64,000 nucleotides of DNA from Alloalcanivorax dieselolei B5 (GCF_000300005.1 NC_018691.1:1550001-1614000); one strand, 5' to 3'; counted from the stretch's first letter, positions 34,542 through 43,093 are shown. Program-made: numbers and translations. Notes: generated by a model not told the origin, from the letters alone.

Positions 34542-35351
34542 TTACAGCGGCAGCACCTCGAAAGTGCCCAGGTACTCCAGGCGGCGGCGTTCGGCCTGTT
34601 TGTGGCTGGTGTTCTGATCGCTGGCTTCCGCCTCCAGGAAGAAGCGGCCGGCGTGGGGCCAGTCGATCGCCACTTCGCCGTTGTCGTCGCTGGTGACGGT
34701 CCAGTCTTGCTGGGCGTCGCGGTAGCGGGTGCCGGCGGGCAGCAGGTGGACTTCCAGGCCGGCGGCGGGCTTGCCGTCGACGACGAAGCGGAAGCGCGCG
34801 GTTTCACCGCTGTAGAGATCGTTCGGGTGGGTCACCGGCACCAGCTCCAGGCCCTTGCCGGTGGGTTTCAGCGCGGCGGTGTCGGGTGCGCCGACGGAGG
34901 CGAAGGTCTCGATGCGGCTGACCGATTCCAGCAGGCGTACCTTGTCGGCGCCTTTCGGTACTTTCTTCAGCAGCGCCTTGGCATCCTCGCCGAACAGCCG
35001 CTTGCGCTCGCCGTCCTGCTCGAAGAAGGCGAGGAAGAAATGGCCCGGCAGGGCAATGCGATAGCTGCCGGCTGCCGCCAGATTGACGTCAAATACGCTG
35101 CGCCGATGCATCTCCAGTAGATGATTGGTTTCCGCCGCCTTGCCGTCGGGGCCGGTGACTTGCAGGCGTTCCAGGGAGTAAGCGCGATCCGGGTAAAAGA
35201 TGTCGTTGGAAACGCTGGCGTCGACGCTGATCCATTGCGCTTCGGAGACCACGGTGTGGGTCGGCAGCAGCCAGCGCTTGTGGGCCTGGGCGGCGGGGGA
35301 GAGCAGTAGCAACGCGGAGACCGCGGCGGCGGCCAGGGAAACGGGTTTCAT
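34542..35351 (-). CDS. Periplasmic DUF4198 protein
   Basis: A 269-residue exported protein with a signal peptide (about 1-23, SPAAQA before HKRWLLP). DUF4198 features are HKRWLLPTHTVVSEAQ at the mature N-terminus, conserved His and Trp, and VPVTHPNDLYSGETARFRFV before a C-terminal Ig-like part (PAAGLEVHLLP, DDNGEVAIDWPHAGRFF). The family is linked to metal uptake (relatives near nickel, cobalt or iron transporters). It is last in a three-gene operon after DUF2271 and PepSY-membrane genes; AGGAG precedes ATG 35351. A ferric-uptake accessory role is inferred from the PfeRS-receptor neighbourhood. Confidence 0.82.
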   Translation of the reverse strand: MKPVSLAAAAVSALLLLSPAAQAHKRWLLPTHTVVSEAQWISVDASVSNDIFYPDRAYSLERLQVTGPDGKAAETNHLLEMHRRSVFDVNLAAAGSYRIALPGHFFLAFFEQDGERKRLFGEDAKALLKKVPKGADKVRLLESVSRIETFASVGAPDTAALKPTGKGLELVPVTHPNDLYSGETARFRFVVDGKPAAGLEVHLLPAGTRYRDAQQDWTVTSDDNGEVAIDWPHAGRFFLEAEASDQNTSHKQAERRRLEYLGTFEVLPL

Positions 35352-35391
35352 GGTTTGGCTCCTGTCAATGCCGGTATTTAAAGGGAAAGAG

Positions 35392-35880
35392 CTAAGGAGT
35401 AAGGGTCAGAGTGACGTCATGCAGTTCTTCCGTGCCTTGGGCACGGAGCTGTTGGGCGCTGGCGGGAGGCCATTGGAACGGAATCCGTACCACCTCGCGG
35501 CCACCCACTTCGCGGGCGGCTTCCACCACCAGTTGGTAGTCGCCGGCGGGCAGTTCGGCCACCGCCGGCAGATCGGAAAAGTCCACGCTGTGTTTGCCCG
35601 GCGACCGGGTGGCGCCGGTGAGACCGTCATAAGGGGCGCTTTGTGTGCGGCCGGTGCGGCGCCACCACTGGCGCAGGTCCTTGAGCCATTTTTCCTGGTC
35701 GTCGTACCACAGCCCCAGGGGCGCGGCCACGGCGTGGTCCGGCGTCTCGATCCAGAACGCCACATAGGGCGCGTGGTATTCCGCCACCCGCAACCGCGGC
35801 ACTTCCACCTCCACCTGGAATTGGGCGGCCTCGGCGGCGAGGGTCAGGGCGGACAGCATCACTATCGGGATCAAACGCAT
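35392..35880 (-). CDS. Periplasmic DUF2271 protein
   Basis: A 162-residue exported protein with a signal peptide (about 1-18, TLAAEA). Conserved features of DUF2271 are APYVAFWIETPDHA, LGLWYDDQEKWLKDLRQWWR, YDGLTGATRSPGKH and LPAGDYQLVVEAAREVGGRE. The family regularly accompanies PepSY-membrane and DUF4198 genes beside TonB-dependent receptors, as here. Its function is unproven; a role in periplasmic metal or heme handling is likely. Strong ribosome site AGGAG; nine bases after the PepSY gene. Confidence 0.82.
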   Translation of the reverse strand: MRLIPIVMLSALTLAAEAAQFQVEVEVPRLRVAEYHAPYVAFWIETPDHAVAAPLGLWYDDQEKWLKDLRQWWRRTGRTQSAPYDGLTGATRSPGKHSVDFSDLPAVAELPAGDYQLVVEAAREVGGREVVRIPFQWPPASAQQLRAQGTEELHDVTLTLTP

Positions 35881-35889
35881 GACAGTCTC

Positions 35890-36495
35890 CTAGTGCATAA
35901 AGAGGGCAATCAGCAGCCAGGGCAGCACCAGCCCCAGTGCCGTTACCGGCCAGGTGGCCGGGCGCCGGCGGGCGTGCAGGAACATCAGAGCCAGGCCGGT
36001 GAAGGCGAACAGCAGCGTGGCGACAGCGAAAATATCGATGAACCAGCGCCACACGGTGCCGGTATCGCGGCCCTTGTGCAGATCATTGAGAAAAGCAATC
36101 CAGCCCCGGTCGGTGTTTTCGTAAAGCACCTCGCCACTGCTTCGATCTATGGCCAGCCAAGCGTCACCGCCGGCCCGGGGCATGGCCAGATACACCTCCC
36201 GGCCGGACCATTCCGCCTCGCGGCCGTCCACGCCGATGTCCAGGGCCTGCTTCAGCCAGTCCCGCAGGGGCTGGGGCAGGGCGCCTTGATCCTGCCGGTT
36301 CAATGCGGCCAGCAGCGGTTCGGGCAGGGCTCCGGTCCGCTCTTCCACTTTCGGCTCGCCGTCGATCTGGGCGGCATGGTTGAGGGTGATACCGGTGACG
36401 CTGAACAGCACCATGCAGACCAGGCACAGGGCCGAACTGACCCAATGCCATTGGTGAAGCTGCTTGAGCCAGCGCGCTTTTGCTTTCTTGTCCAA
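35890..36495 (-). CDS. PepSY-associated membrane protein (iron-uptake accessory)
   Basis: A 201-residue protein with three hydrophobic segments (about 18-39, 150-172, 180-200). The family pattern is LHQWHWVSSALCLVCMVLFS with an early His, FLNDLHKGRDTG with another His, and FIDIFAVATLLFAFTGLAL. Such proteins are thought to reduce or release periplasmic ferric iron. The start is TTG 36495 (GGAAGA upstream); no suitable ATG lies before the first membrane helix. It leads an operon with DUF2271 and DUF4198 and is divergent from the PfeRS-like genes, with a palindrome and a Fur-like box in between. Confidence 0.83.
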   Translation of the reverse strand: MDKKAKARWLKQLHQWHWVSSALCLVCMVLFSVTGITLNHAAQIDGEPKVEERTGALPEPLLAALNRQDQGALPQPLRDWLKQALDIGVDGREAEWSGREVYLAMPRAGGDAWLAIDRSSGEVLYENTDRGWIAFLNDLHKGRDTGTVWRWFIDIFAVATLLFAFTGLALMFLHARRRPATWPVTALGLVLPWLLIALFMH

Positions 36496-36538
36496 GCCGG
36501 AGATCTTCCACTGCCCTGGGTTTGCGGATGGCTGGCAT

Positions 36539-36563
36539 GTTATTGCGAATGGTTCGCACTAAC
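36539..36563. promoter_or_regulatory. Palindromic regulatory site upstream of the PepSY-DUF2271-DUF4198 operon
   Basis: GTTATTGCGAA and TTCGCACTAAC flank TGG and are complementary at 10 of 11 positions (36539-36563). It sits 44 bases upstream of the TTG start of the leftward operon. The inner TGCGAAT resembles Fur-box half sites in pseudomonads; PfeR binding is an alternative. Confidence 0.5.
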
Positions 36564-36637
36564 AATGAAGGAGGCGGGTAAAGAATGTAAGCAGGGAGCC
36601 TTGCGGCGAGATCAGGGACGAACCAGCCATTCCCTTT

Positions 36638-36656
36638 GTGAATGATAATTCTTATT
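36638..36656. promoter_or_regulatory. Fur-like box upstream of the response-regulator gene
   Basis: GTGAATGATAATTCTTATT matches the 19-base Fur consensus GATAATGATAATCATTATC at 14 positions. A -10-like TATTCT overlaps its end (36653-36658), only seven bases before ATG 36665, so the transcript may be leaderless and iron-repressed. Confidence 0.65.
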
Positions 36657-36664
36657 CTTTACAA

Positions 36665-37375
36665 ATGACTGCCCTATCTCCCTGTCCGGCCCGTCTTTTG
36701 GTGATCGAGGACGACGCCGTACTTTGCACCCATTTGCAGGACTTTCTCGCCTCCCGGCGGCACCAGGTGACGGTGTGCCGGGACGGTCGGGCCGGCTTGC
36801 AACAAGCGCTGGACCAGCCGTTCGACCTGGTGTTGCTGGATATTCTGTTGCCCGGCATGAATGGCCTCGACCTGCTGGCGGAACTGCGTCAGCGCAGCGG
36901 CGTGCCGGTGATCGTGCTGTCCGCCCTGGGCGACGAGCAGGATCGTATCAGTGGTCTGATGAAAGGGGCCGACGACTATTTGCCCAAGCCCTTCAGCTCC
37001 GCCGAACTGGCGGTGCGGGTGGAGGCGGTATTGCGGCGGGTGACGCTGGAGCGGCGTCAGAGCCAGGGCGTGGCACCAGTGGGCGCTCTGGTTCTGCGCA
37101 CCGAGGATGAAACCGCTTGGTACCGGGAGGCCGATCTGGGGCTGACCACCACCGAGTTTCGCCTGCTGCAGGTGTTCCTGGAACATCGCGATCAGGTCCT
37201 CAGCAAGGCGTTCCTGTATCAGGCGGTGCTGCATCGCGGCTATGGCCGTCACGACCGCAGTCTCGATCTGCATGTCAGCCATCTGCGCCGCAAGTTGCGC
37301 GATGTCGGCATGGCCGAACAACCGCTGCGCACGGTCTGGGGCCAGGGCTACACCCTGGTGTCCGAGGCGCTGTAA
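36665..37375 (+). CDS. OmpR-family response regulator (PfeR-like)
   Basis: A 236-residue regulator: receiver domain with acceptor D59 (VLLDILLPGMNG), acidic pair E15-D16-D17 and KPFSS Lys, then a winged helix (LGLTTTEFRLLQVFLEHRDQ, SLDLHVSHLRRKLRDVG, LRTVWGQGYTLV). The order regulator-kinase-TonB receptor and the Fur-like box match PfeR-PfeS-PfeA of Pseudomonas, which induces catecholate siderophore uptake. No ribosome site precedes ATG 36665, nor a GTG at 36638 that lies inside the Fur box; a leaderless start is likely. Its stop overlaps the kinase start (TAATG). Confidence 0.85.
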   Translation: MTALSPCPARLLVIEDDAVLCTHLQDFLASRRHQVTVCRDGRAGLQQALDQPFDLVLLDILLPGMNGLDLLAELRQRSGVPVIVLSALGDEQDRISGLMKGADDYLPKPFSSAELAVRVEAVLRRVTLERRQSQGVAPVGALVLRTEDETAWYREADLGLTTTEFRLLQVFLEHRDQVLSKAFLYQAVLHRGYGRHDRSLDLHVSHLRRKLRDVGMAEQPLRTVWGQGYTLVSEAL

Positions 37376-38721
37376 TGCCCGGCCGTCATTCCCTGTTCTG
37401 GCGCCTTGCCCTGGTGTTGTGTCTGAGCGCGGTGGTGATCGTGGCCTGCAGCCGCTGGGTGACGATCTGGGTGGCCAACCAGGTGGTGCTGCTCAGTGAT
37501 CAGGCCAAGGCGGAAATGCTGGGCTACGCCCATGAGGCGGAAGCGGCCTGGCGGGCGGGCGGCGAGCAGGGCGTGGCCGCCTGGCTGGCGGAACTCCACC
37601 AGCGGGTGCCGGGGGAGGCCATGGTGGTGGATACCGCCGGACGCTCTCTGAGCGGCACCCCGCTCACCGACAGCCAGATCGCCGGCTTTCGTTTTCAGCG
37701 CGAGCTGGATTGGCGCATGAGCTTCCGCTACCGCGACATGCCGTTCATCGGCATGCCCTTTCCCGATGCGCCGGACCAGGGCCGCCTGGTAATGCAGTTA
37801 CCGCCGGAACACATGCCCGGTGGGGCCTGGCCACTGCAACGTACCCTGATTCTGACCTTGCTGCCCGGCATCATGGCGCTGCTGGCGGTGATTCTGATCT
37901 ATTGGCGCATCATGGTGCCGTTGCGGGCGCTGGAAGCCCAGGTGCACCGCTTCCGCGACGAGCCCGCGTCGCGGGTGGAAACCACCCTGACCGAACGGCG
38001 CGACGAATTCGGGGAACTGGGGCGCAGTTTCAACAGCATGGCGGAACGGGTGTCCGGTTTGCTGGCAAGCCAGCGGCAGCTCCTGCACGACATGTCCCAC
38101 GAGCTACGCACGCCTTTGAGCCGGTTGAACGTGGCGCTGGACAGCCCGCTGGAGGAACCGGCTCTGCGCCAGCGGGTCGCCACGGAAGTGGACAAGATGC
38201 GCACCCTGGTGGACGACACCCTGGCCCTGGTGTGGCACGACACCGAACAACACGGCTCGGAAACCGGCCCGTTGTCGGTCCGCGAAATCTGGGATCTGGT
38301 GGTGGACGATGCCGCCTTTGAAAGCGGCTGGGACCCGTTGCGGTTCCGTTGCCAGTTGCCCGAGCACGCCATGGTGCTCGGCAATCTCAATGACTTCGCC
38401 TTGACCCTGGAAAACCTGGTGCGCAATGCCATCCGCCATTCTCCGGTGAACGGTGAAGTGGTGCTGCACGGGAACCGGGAAGGGCAATACTGGCACCTGT
38501 GGCTGGCGGACCAGGGGCCGGGGGTACCGGAGGAACGGCTGGAGTCGATCTTCGCGCCGTTCGTGCGTCTGGACCCGGCCCGCACCACCGACAGCGGCTT
38601 CGGGCTGGGGCTCAGTATCGCGCGCCGCGCGGTGATCCGGCAGGCCGGCGAGTTATGGGCGGACAATGGCCACCCCGGTCTGCGAGTGCATGTGCGCCTG
38701 GCGGCAGCCGGAAATGTATAA
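37375..38721 (+). CDS. Sensor histidine kinase (PfeS-like)
   Basis: A 448-residue kinase: first transmembrane helix about 8-27, periplasmic sensor about 28-155 rich in aromatic and Met residues (RYRDMPFIGMPFPDAP), second helix about 157-178, HAMP, H box LLHDMSHELRTPLSRLN with H242, N box ENLVRNAIRHSP, and G boxes LADQGPGVPEERL and GFGLGLSIARRAV. It is translationally coupled to the regulator. By analogy with PfeS it senses a ferric siderophore in the periplasm. An open frame extends upstream to 37117 in another frame of the regulator, but the ATG at 37375 begins at the expected membrane anchor. Confidence 0.86.
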   Translation: MPGRHSLFWRLALVLCLSAVVIVACSRWVTIWVANQVVLLSDQAKAEMLGYAHEAEAAWRAGGEQGVAAWLAELHQRVPGEAMVVDTAGRSLSGTPLTDSQIAGFRFQRELDWRMSFRYRDMPFIGMPFPDAPDQGRLVMQLPPEHMPGGAWPLQRTLILTLLPGIMALLAVILIYWRIMVPLRALEAQVHRFRDEPASRVETTLTERRDEFGELGRSFNSMAERVSGLLASQRQLLHDMSHELRTPLSRLNVALDSPLEEPALRQRVATEVDKMRTLVDDTLALVWHDTEQHGSETGPLSVREIWDLVVDDAAFESGWDPLRFRCQLPEHAMVLGNLNDFALTLENLVRNAIRHSPVNGEVVLHGNREGQYWHLWLADQGPGVPEERLESIFAPFVRLDPARTTDSGFGLGLSIARRAVIRQAGELWADNGHPGLRVHVRLAAAGNV

Positions 38722-38744
38722 AGTGTAATCCCATCTTTTTCATT

Positions 38745-38764
38745 AAATAAGAATCTATATCATT
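38745..38764. promoter_or_regulatory. Fur-like box upstream of the TonB receptor
   Basis: AAATAAGAATCTATATCATT resembles the reverse complement of the box at 36638 (AATAAGAATTATCATT) with a three-base insertion (CTA). It is 67 bases upstream of the receptor start. Confidence 0.55.
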
Positions 38765-38831
38765 CCTGTTCGCAATTTTACGTCCGGGGTCGGGTCTTTG
38801 GGCGCCATTGGAAAACTGCGGGAGTTCAGGA

Positions 38832-40784
38832 ATGAAATTACGTTGTGCCTTGACCGGGGTGGTACTCGGCTTGGGGGCGGGTTCGGTGATCGCCGATGAT
38901 ACCGTCAATGAAATCGAACGGGTCACGGTGACCGCCGCGGGACGCATCCAGCAGTTGGAGGACGCGCCGGCTTCGATCAGCGTTATTGATCGCGAACAAC
39001 TGGAACAGCGCTTCTACAAGGACGCCACCGATGCGCTGCGGGATATCCCCGGTGTCATCGTTACCGGCGGCGGTTCCGGCGACAACGGTAACGACATCGT
39101 CATGCGCGGGATGCCGGCTCAATACACGCTGATCCTGGTGGACGGCAAACCGGTTTCCTCCCGGGAAAGCCGCCCCAACGGCAGCGCCGGTTTCGAACAG
39201 GACTGGCTGCCGCCGCTGCAGGCCATCGAGCGGATCGAAGTAGTACGCGGTCCCATGTCCACGCTGTACGGCTCCGACGCCATTGGCGGCGTGATCAACA
39301 TCATCACCCGCAAGGTCGCCGAGGAGTGGGGCGGCGGCATGCAGCTGGATGCCATTATTCAGGACGACTCCCGTTCCGGCGATCAGCAACAGGCGAACTT
39401 CTTTCTCAATGGCCCGCTGAAAAAAGACCTGCTGGGTTTGCAGCTTTCGGGCAAGTTCAGCAATCGTGATGAAGACCGCTTCGCTTATGGTTTCGAGGAC
39501 AAAAGTCTGCGCAGTCTCAACGCCAAGCTGGCGTTCACGCCCACCGCTGATCACGACTTCACCCTGGAAGCCGGCGAAACCCGTCAGCGTCGGCGGGGAC
39601 ACGTGGGTGAGAGCGTGGACCCGGACGGTTGCCGTGGCCCCTGTACCGATAACGACGATGAGTTCCGCCGTGAAGTGCTGGCGCTGACCCACACCGGCCG
39701 TTGGGCCATCGGCACTTCCGACAGCTATGTACAGCGGGAAGAAAGCGAAAACGAAAGCCGCGAGATGACCATCACCAACACCACCGCCAAGAGCAGCCTG
39801 ATGGTGCCGCTGGGGGATCATATGCTGACCCTGGGCGCGGACTTCGAAAAGGAAGAGCTGTCCGACAAGACGTCGAACCGCATTTCCGACCTTACCCGGG
39901 TGGACAGTTCCAAATGGGCGATGTTCGTCGAAGACGAATGGATGTTGCCGTACAACGTGAGCCTCACCGGCGGTGTGCGTCTGGACGACGATGAAAACTA
40001 CGGCAGCCAGGTCAGCCCGCGCCTCTACGCCGTATGGGGCTTCGCGCCGCGCTGGACCATCAAGGGGGGCGTTTCCACCGGTTACCGTTCGCCGAACCTG
40101 CGTGAAATCACCCCGGGTTGGGGGCAGGTGAGTCGGGGCGGCAACATTTACGGTAACCCGGACCTGGAACCGGAAACCTCGTTGAACAAGGAGCTGGGCC
40201 TGTACTTCAATGCCGGTCGCACGCTCACCGCCAGCATTACCGTGTTCCATAACGACTTCGAGGACAAAATCACCCGGGTCACCTGTCCGGTCAGCATCTG
40301 TACCGATGGGGCCAACGACTGGGGCTCCGACCCGACCTATCGCATCAACGTGGACGAGGCGGTAACCAAAGGGGTGGAAGCGACCCTGGCCACCTCCCTG
40401 TGGCGCCAGCTGGATCTGACCTTCAGCTACACCTACACCGACTCCGAGCAGAAGTCCGGCGAATACAAAGGCCAGCCGCTGACCCAGATTCCGGAGCACC
40501 TGGCGTCCCTGCGGGCGGATTGGCGCGCCACCGAGCGGGTATCGCCCTGGGCGTCGGTGCATTATCGCGGTAAGGAGAGTCAGCCGGTGAGCACGCCGTC
40601 CGGCAGTGATATCGTGGCGCCGTCGAACACCCTGGTGGATGCCGGCGTTGCCTTCCAGCTGTCACCGCAAACCACGCTGAATGCGGGTATCTATAATCTG
40701 GCCGATAAAGACATCACCTACGATGAGTACGGCTACGTGGAAGACGGCCGCCGCTACTGGCTGGGCATGAGAGTGACGTTCTGA
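38832..40784 (+). CDS. TonB-dependent ferric catecholate-type receptor (FepA/PfeA/CirA family)
   Basis: A 650-residue outer-membrane receptor. A signal peptide (about 1-22, GSVIA before DD) precedes a TonB box region (IERVTVTAAG), the plug (ASISVIDREQLEQ, VIVTGGGSGDNGNDIVMRGM, RIEVVRGPMSTLYGSDAIGG) and a 22-strand barrel ending WLGMRVTF. Two Cys pairs in predicted extracellular loops (CRGPC and CPVSIC) are typical of FepA-like receptors. It imports a ferric siderophore, probably a catecholate. Upstream are a PfeRS-like sensor system and a Fur-like box. ATG 38832 lies behind AGTTCAGGA; an in-frame TTG at 38808 is less likely. Confidence 0.88.
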   Translation: MKLRCALTGVVLGLGAGSVIADDTVNEIERVTVTAAGRIQQLEDAPASISVIDREQLEQRFYKDATDALRDIPGVIVTGGGSGDNGNDIVMRGMPAQYTLILVDGKPVSSRESRPNGSAGFEQDWLPPLQAIERIEVVRGPMSTLYGSDAIGGVINIITRKVAEEWGGGMQLDAIIQDDSRSGDQQQANFFLNGPLKKDLLGLQLSGKFSNRDEDRFAYGFEDKSLRSLNAKLAFTPTADHDFTLEAGETRQRRRGHVGESVDPDGCRGPCTDNDDEFRREVLALTHTGRWAIGTSDSYVQREESENESREMTITNTTAKSSLMVPLGDHMLTLGADFEKEELSDKTSNRISDLTRVDSSKWAMFVEDEWMLPYNVSLTGGVRLDDDENYGSQVSPRLYAVWGFAPRWTIKGGVSTGYRSPNLREITPGWGQVSRGGNIYGNPDLEPETSLNKELGLYFNAGRTLTASITVFHNDFEDKITRVTCPVSICTDGANDWGSDPTYRINVDEAVTKGVEATLATSLWRQLDLTFSYTYTDSEQKSGEYKGQPLTQIPEHLASLRADWRATERVSPWASVHYRGKESQPVSTPSGSDIVAPSNTLVDAGVAFQLSPQTTLNAGIYNLADKDITYDEYGYVEDGRRYWLGMRVTF

Positions 40785-40819
40785 CCGAAAAGCCGCCTGC
40801 CTGAGGGCGGAGGAAAAAC

Positions 40820-40847
40820 AAAAGGACCGGCACTCGCCGGTCCTTTT
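40820..40847. terminator. Bidirectional rho-independent terminator
   Basis: AAAAGGACCGGC (40820-40831) pairs with GCCGGTCCTTTT (40836-40847) around ACTC. It separates the convergent receptor and DUF4168 genes, 35 and 33 bases from their stops. Confidence 0.9.
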
Positions 40848-40879
40848 GGGTTAGGGACGTTGCGTTCCGGGCAGAGCCG

Positions 40880-41302
40880 TTACTGGGACTCGATGCGCTG
40901 GCGCAATTCGTTGTCGTACTGGGCCAGCTGCGCGATCTGGTTGTACTGCTGCACATCCATGCCGCTGTCCTGTACCGCCTGCACCATCTCCTGTTGAGCC
41001 TCCTGCTGTATTTCCATGGCTTTCTGCGGATCCTGGGCACTCTCCTGCAACTTGCCCTGGTACTCCTGCTTGATGTCGTTCACCTTGCCCTGGGCCTCGG
41101 CGAAGCGTTGTACATCCTGATCGGAAATGCCGGCGCTTTGTGGCATGGCGCCTTGCTGTTGCGGGGCCGGCTGCGCGGCTCCGGCCGGTGGCGCCGCCGG
41201 GTTTTCGGTGGTGTGCTGTTGCGCCAGCGCGAGACTGCTGGCACCGGTGGCCAGAACAAAGGTGGCCACTGCGACCATCGGACCCTTGAACGAAGCTTTC
41301 AT
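40880..41302 (-). CDS. Exported DUF4168 protein
   Basis: A 140-residue protein with a signal peptide (about 1-27, SSLALA before QQ), a Pro/Gln/Ala-rich linker (about 28-52), and a helical Gln-rich DUF4168 domain: ISDQDVQRFAEAQGKVNDIK, then EAQQEMVQAVQDSGMDVQQY and IAQLAQYDNELRQRI. The family is found in cyanobacteria and proteobacteria and has no assigned function; an envelope-stress or adhesion role is a guess. CAGGAGG precedes ATG 41302. It is monocistronic. Confidence 0.85.
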   Translation of the reverse strand: MKASFKGPMVAVATFVLATGASSLALAQQHTTENPAAPPAGAAQPAPQQQGAMPQSAGISDQDVQRFAEAQGKVNDIKQEYQGKLQESAQDPQKAMEIQQEAQQEMVQAVQDSGMDVQQYNQIAQLAQYDNELRQRIESQ

Positions 41303-41534
41303 GGTGTTTCCTCCTGATTGCTTCCGTGACAACGGCACGCCTTCCAGGCATGCCATTGAAGAGTCCGACAGCGATCACAACGAAGGTTCGATGGACGTTT
41401 CCGGAATGTGACGGGCTTATCTTTTATATTTCAGTTAGGTATAAAAGTAGCACTATTTATTTCTTTATAATGTGTCCAGCGCCCTTATCATGGCCACTCC
41501 AGATACCTAAAGCGACTTGAGGTACAGCGACGTC

Positions 41535-42245
41535 ATGGGCAATGCACAACTGATTACACGGGTAGGCGACAACAGCGCCGGTCTGTCCCGGGAGACCCTT
41601 GCCGACCTGAACCGGATCTACCGTTCGCTGAGTTTCGCCGAGCGCATTCGCCGTGTGTATCAGGATTTCGCCCCGGACCGGATCATGGTGACGTCGTCCT
41701 TCGCCGCCACCTCTGCGTACTTCTTGCATATCATTTCCACCATCCGGCCGGAACAGAAGGTGCATTTCATTGATACCGGGTACCACTTCCAGGAGACCCT
41801 GGATTACAAGGATTACCTGATCAAGCGCTTCGATCTGGATGTCATCGACGTGACCCCGGACCCGCAGCATCATGAAGTGTCCCAGCAGGAACGCATGTGG
41901 GAAACCGACCCGGACCTGTGCTGCCAGGTGAACAAGGTGGCACCGCTGGAAGAGGCCAAGGAGAACTATGACCTGTGGATCTCCAGCCTGATGTCCTGGC
42001 AGACCGAACACCGCGCCGGTCTGGAGATCTTCGAGGAGCGTCGCGGCATGATCAAATTCAACCCGATGATCGACGTGACCCGGGAAGAACGTGACGCCTA
42101 CATCGCCGAACACGACCTGCCGTTCCACCCGCTGGTCAAGGAAGGCTACCACTCCATCGGCTGCAGCCATTGCACCTGGAAAGGCGAGGGCCGCGAAGGC
42201 CGCTGGCAGGGCCAGGGTAAAACCGAGTGCGGCATCCACCTGTAA
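41535..42245 (+). CDS. cysH: Assimilatory adenylyl-sulfate reductase (4Fe-4S type CysH)
   Basis: A 236-residue reductase. The SSFAATSAYFLHI loop replaces the usual PP-loop-like SSF motif; HFIDTGYHFQETLDY follows. The Cys pattern CCQVNK and CSHCT supplies four iron-sulfur ligands, and the C-terminal ECGIHL carries the catalytic Cys. The CC...CxxC set indicates an APS-reducing enzyme with a 4Fe-4S cluster, unlike E. coli PAPS reductase. It reduces activated sulfate to sulfite for cysteine synthesis. A TATAAT (41466-41471) lies upstream; the ribosome site is weak and an in-frame TTG at 41517 is possible. No other cys genes adjoin it. Confidence 0.88.
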   Translation: MGNAQLITRVGDNSAGLSRETLADLNRIYRSLSFAERIRRVYQDFAPDRIMVTSSFAATSAYFLHIISTIRPEQKVHFIDTGYHFQETLDYKDYLIKRFDLDVIDVTPDPQHHEVSQQERMWETDPDLCCQVNKVAPLEEAKENYDLWISSLMSWQTEHRAGLEIFEERRGMIKFNPMIDVTREERDAYIAEHDLPFHPLVKEGYHSIGCSHCTWKGEGREGRWQGQGKTECGIHL

Positions 42246-42290
42246 CCCTCCACCGGTAAGAAGGTTGGGGCCGCACACTGACCACCACTG

Positions 42291-42357
42291 TTCGCTGGCA
42301 AGCCCGCTTCCCACGACCGCTTCGTAGCCCCCTGTGGGAAGCGGGTTTGCCAGCGAA
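42291..42357. repeat. REP-type inverted pair (copy 2)
   Basis: Arms at 42291-42314 and 42334-42357 are complementary at 23 of 24 positions, from TTCGCTGGCAAGCCCGC to GTGGGAAGCGGG. The arm shares TTCGCTG and GCTTCCCAC with the pairs at 61.7 and 63.5 kb. It follows cysH. Confidence 0.88.
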
Positions 42358-42540
42358 TCCATACCCTTCACACTCTCACTCCCGAACGTTCTCTTTCTCG
42401 CCGGGATCGAAGCGGCGACGACCGCGACGGCTCCGGGTTACCCTGTTTTACGGTTTTGTCTTCCGTTTTCAGGCAACTTGTCCTGTTCCCCCGGGTCTAT
42501 GCCTGAGTGGTTGCATCAGGACGAACGGAAAAGGATGACG

Positions 42541-42957
42541 ATGAGACGCATTATTAAGCCCGTGTTGGCGTTGTTGTTGCTGGCGGGGCTGGTGACGGTG
42601 TTTCTGTGGCGCAATGCCAGCACCCCCGAACCGGTGGACGGTCTGGCGGTGGCCCTCGACCAGGACGGCGACACCCGGGTAATGCGGGTGATTCTGCACG
42701 ACGCCGATCAGCGGGTCCGCTGGCAGGGCAAGGGCGACGACTATCTGGTGGACGTGCGTCGTGATGGCGCCGACGTTTACCACCTGATCGTGGTGTTGGT
42801 GGACGAACGCAAGCGCTACCGGGTCAATTCCACCGTTCGTCTGGAACCCGGCAGCCGCACCGTGGTGGCCAACTTCGGTCCGGAAACCCGGGTCAGCCAG
42901 GAAGGCAAGGTCCAGATCAGCGGTGGCCGTCGGATCGTCGTCGAGCTCCAACCTTGA
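42541..42957 (+). CDS. Small membrane-anchored protein of unknown function
   Basis: 138 residues: one N-terminal transmembrane helix (about 5-23, PVLALLLLAGLVTVFLW) and a periplasmic domain predicted to be mainly beta (GDTRVMRVILHDADQRVRW, DVYHLIVVLVDERKRYRV, STVRLEPGSRTVVANFG). I do not recognise a family. ATG 42541 has AAGGA six bases upstream; ATG 42535 is two codons earlier in the same frame. It stands alone between a REP pair and the catabolic operon. Confidence 0.65.
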   Translation: MRRIIKPVLALLLLAGLVTVFLWRNASTPEPVDGLAVALDQDGDTRVMRVILHDADQRVRWQGKGDDYLVDVRRDGADVYHLIVVLVDERKRYRVNSTVRLEPGSRTVVANFGPETRVSQEGKVQISGGRRIVVELQP

Positions 42958-43045
42958 AAACCTGCTTACGATTTGTTGTGGGCTAAAGAGGTTGCCTTGC
43001 CTCTTTGTCGTAGTGGCCGATGATTTGAATTTGCTGACATTTATC

Positions 43046-43093
43046 GATGCTGTAGATTGTTTTCATTGGGATTAATCATTTTTAACCATTTTA
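43046..43093 (+). promoter_or_regulatory. Shared 48-bp regulatory box, copy A (candidate LysR-regulon promoter)
   Basis: From GATGCTGTAGATTG through TTTTCATTGG and ATCATTTTTAACCATTTTA, this matches 37 of 48 positions, without gaps, of the sequence at 55365-55412 beside the LysR gene. It ends 72 bases before the hydrolase start codon; copy B ends 71 bases before its start codon. The GATGCT, TTTTCAT and TTTTAACCA blocks are identical. Binding by the LysR protein encoded at 54443 is inferred. Confidence 0.7.

Noticed and set aside
36638-36640. GTG as start of the PfeR-like regulator
   Set aside because: It lies inside the Fur-like box and has no ribosome site; ATG 36665 begins closer to the conserved receiver domain.
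38838-40562. 574-codon open frame antisense to the catecholate receptor
   Set aside because: Shadow of a GC-rich gene; no signal, domain or ribosome site.
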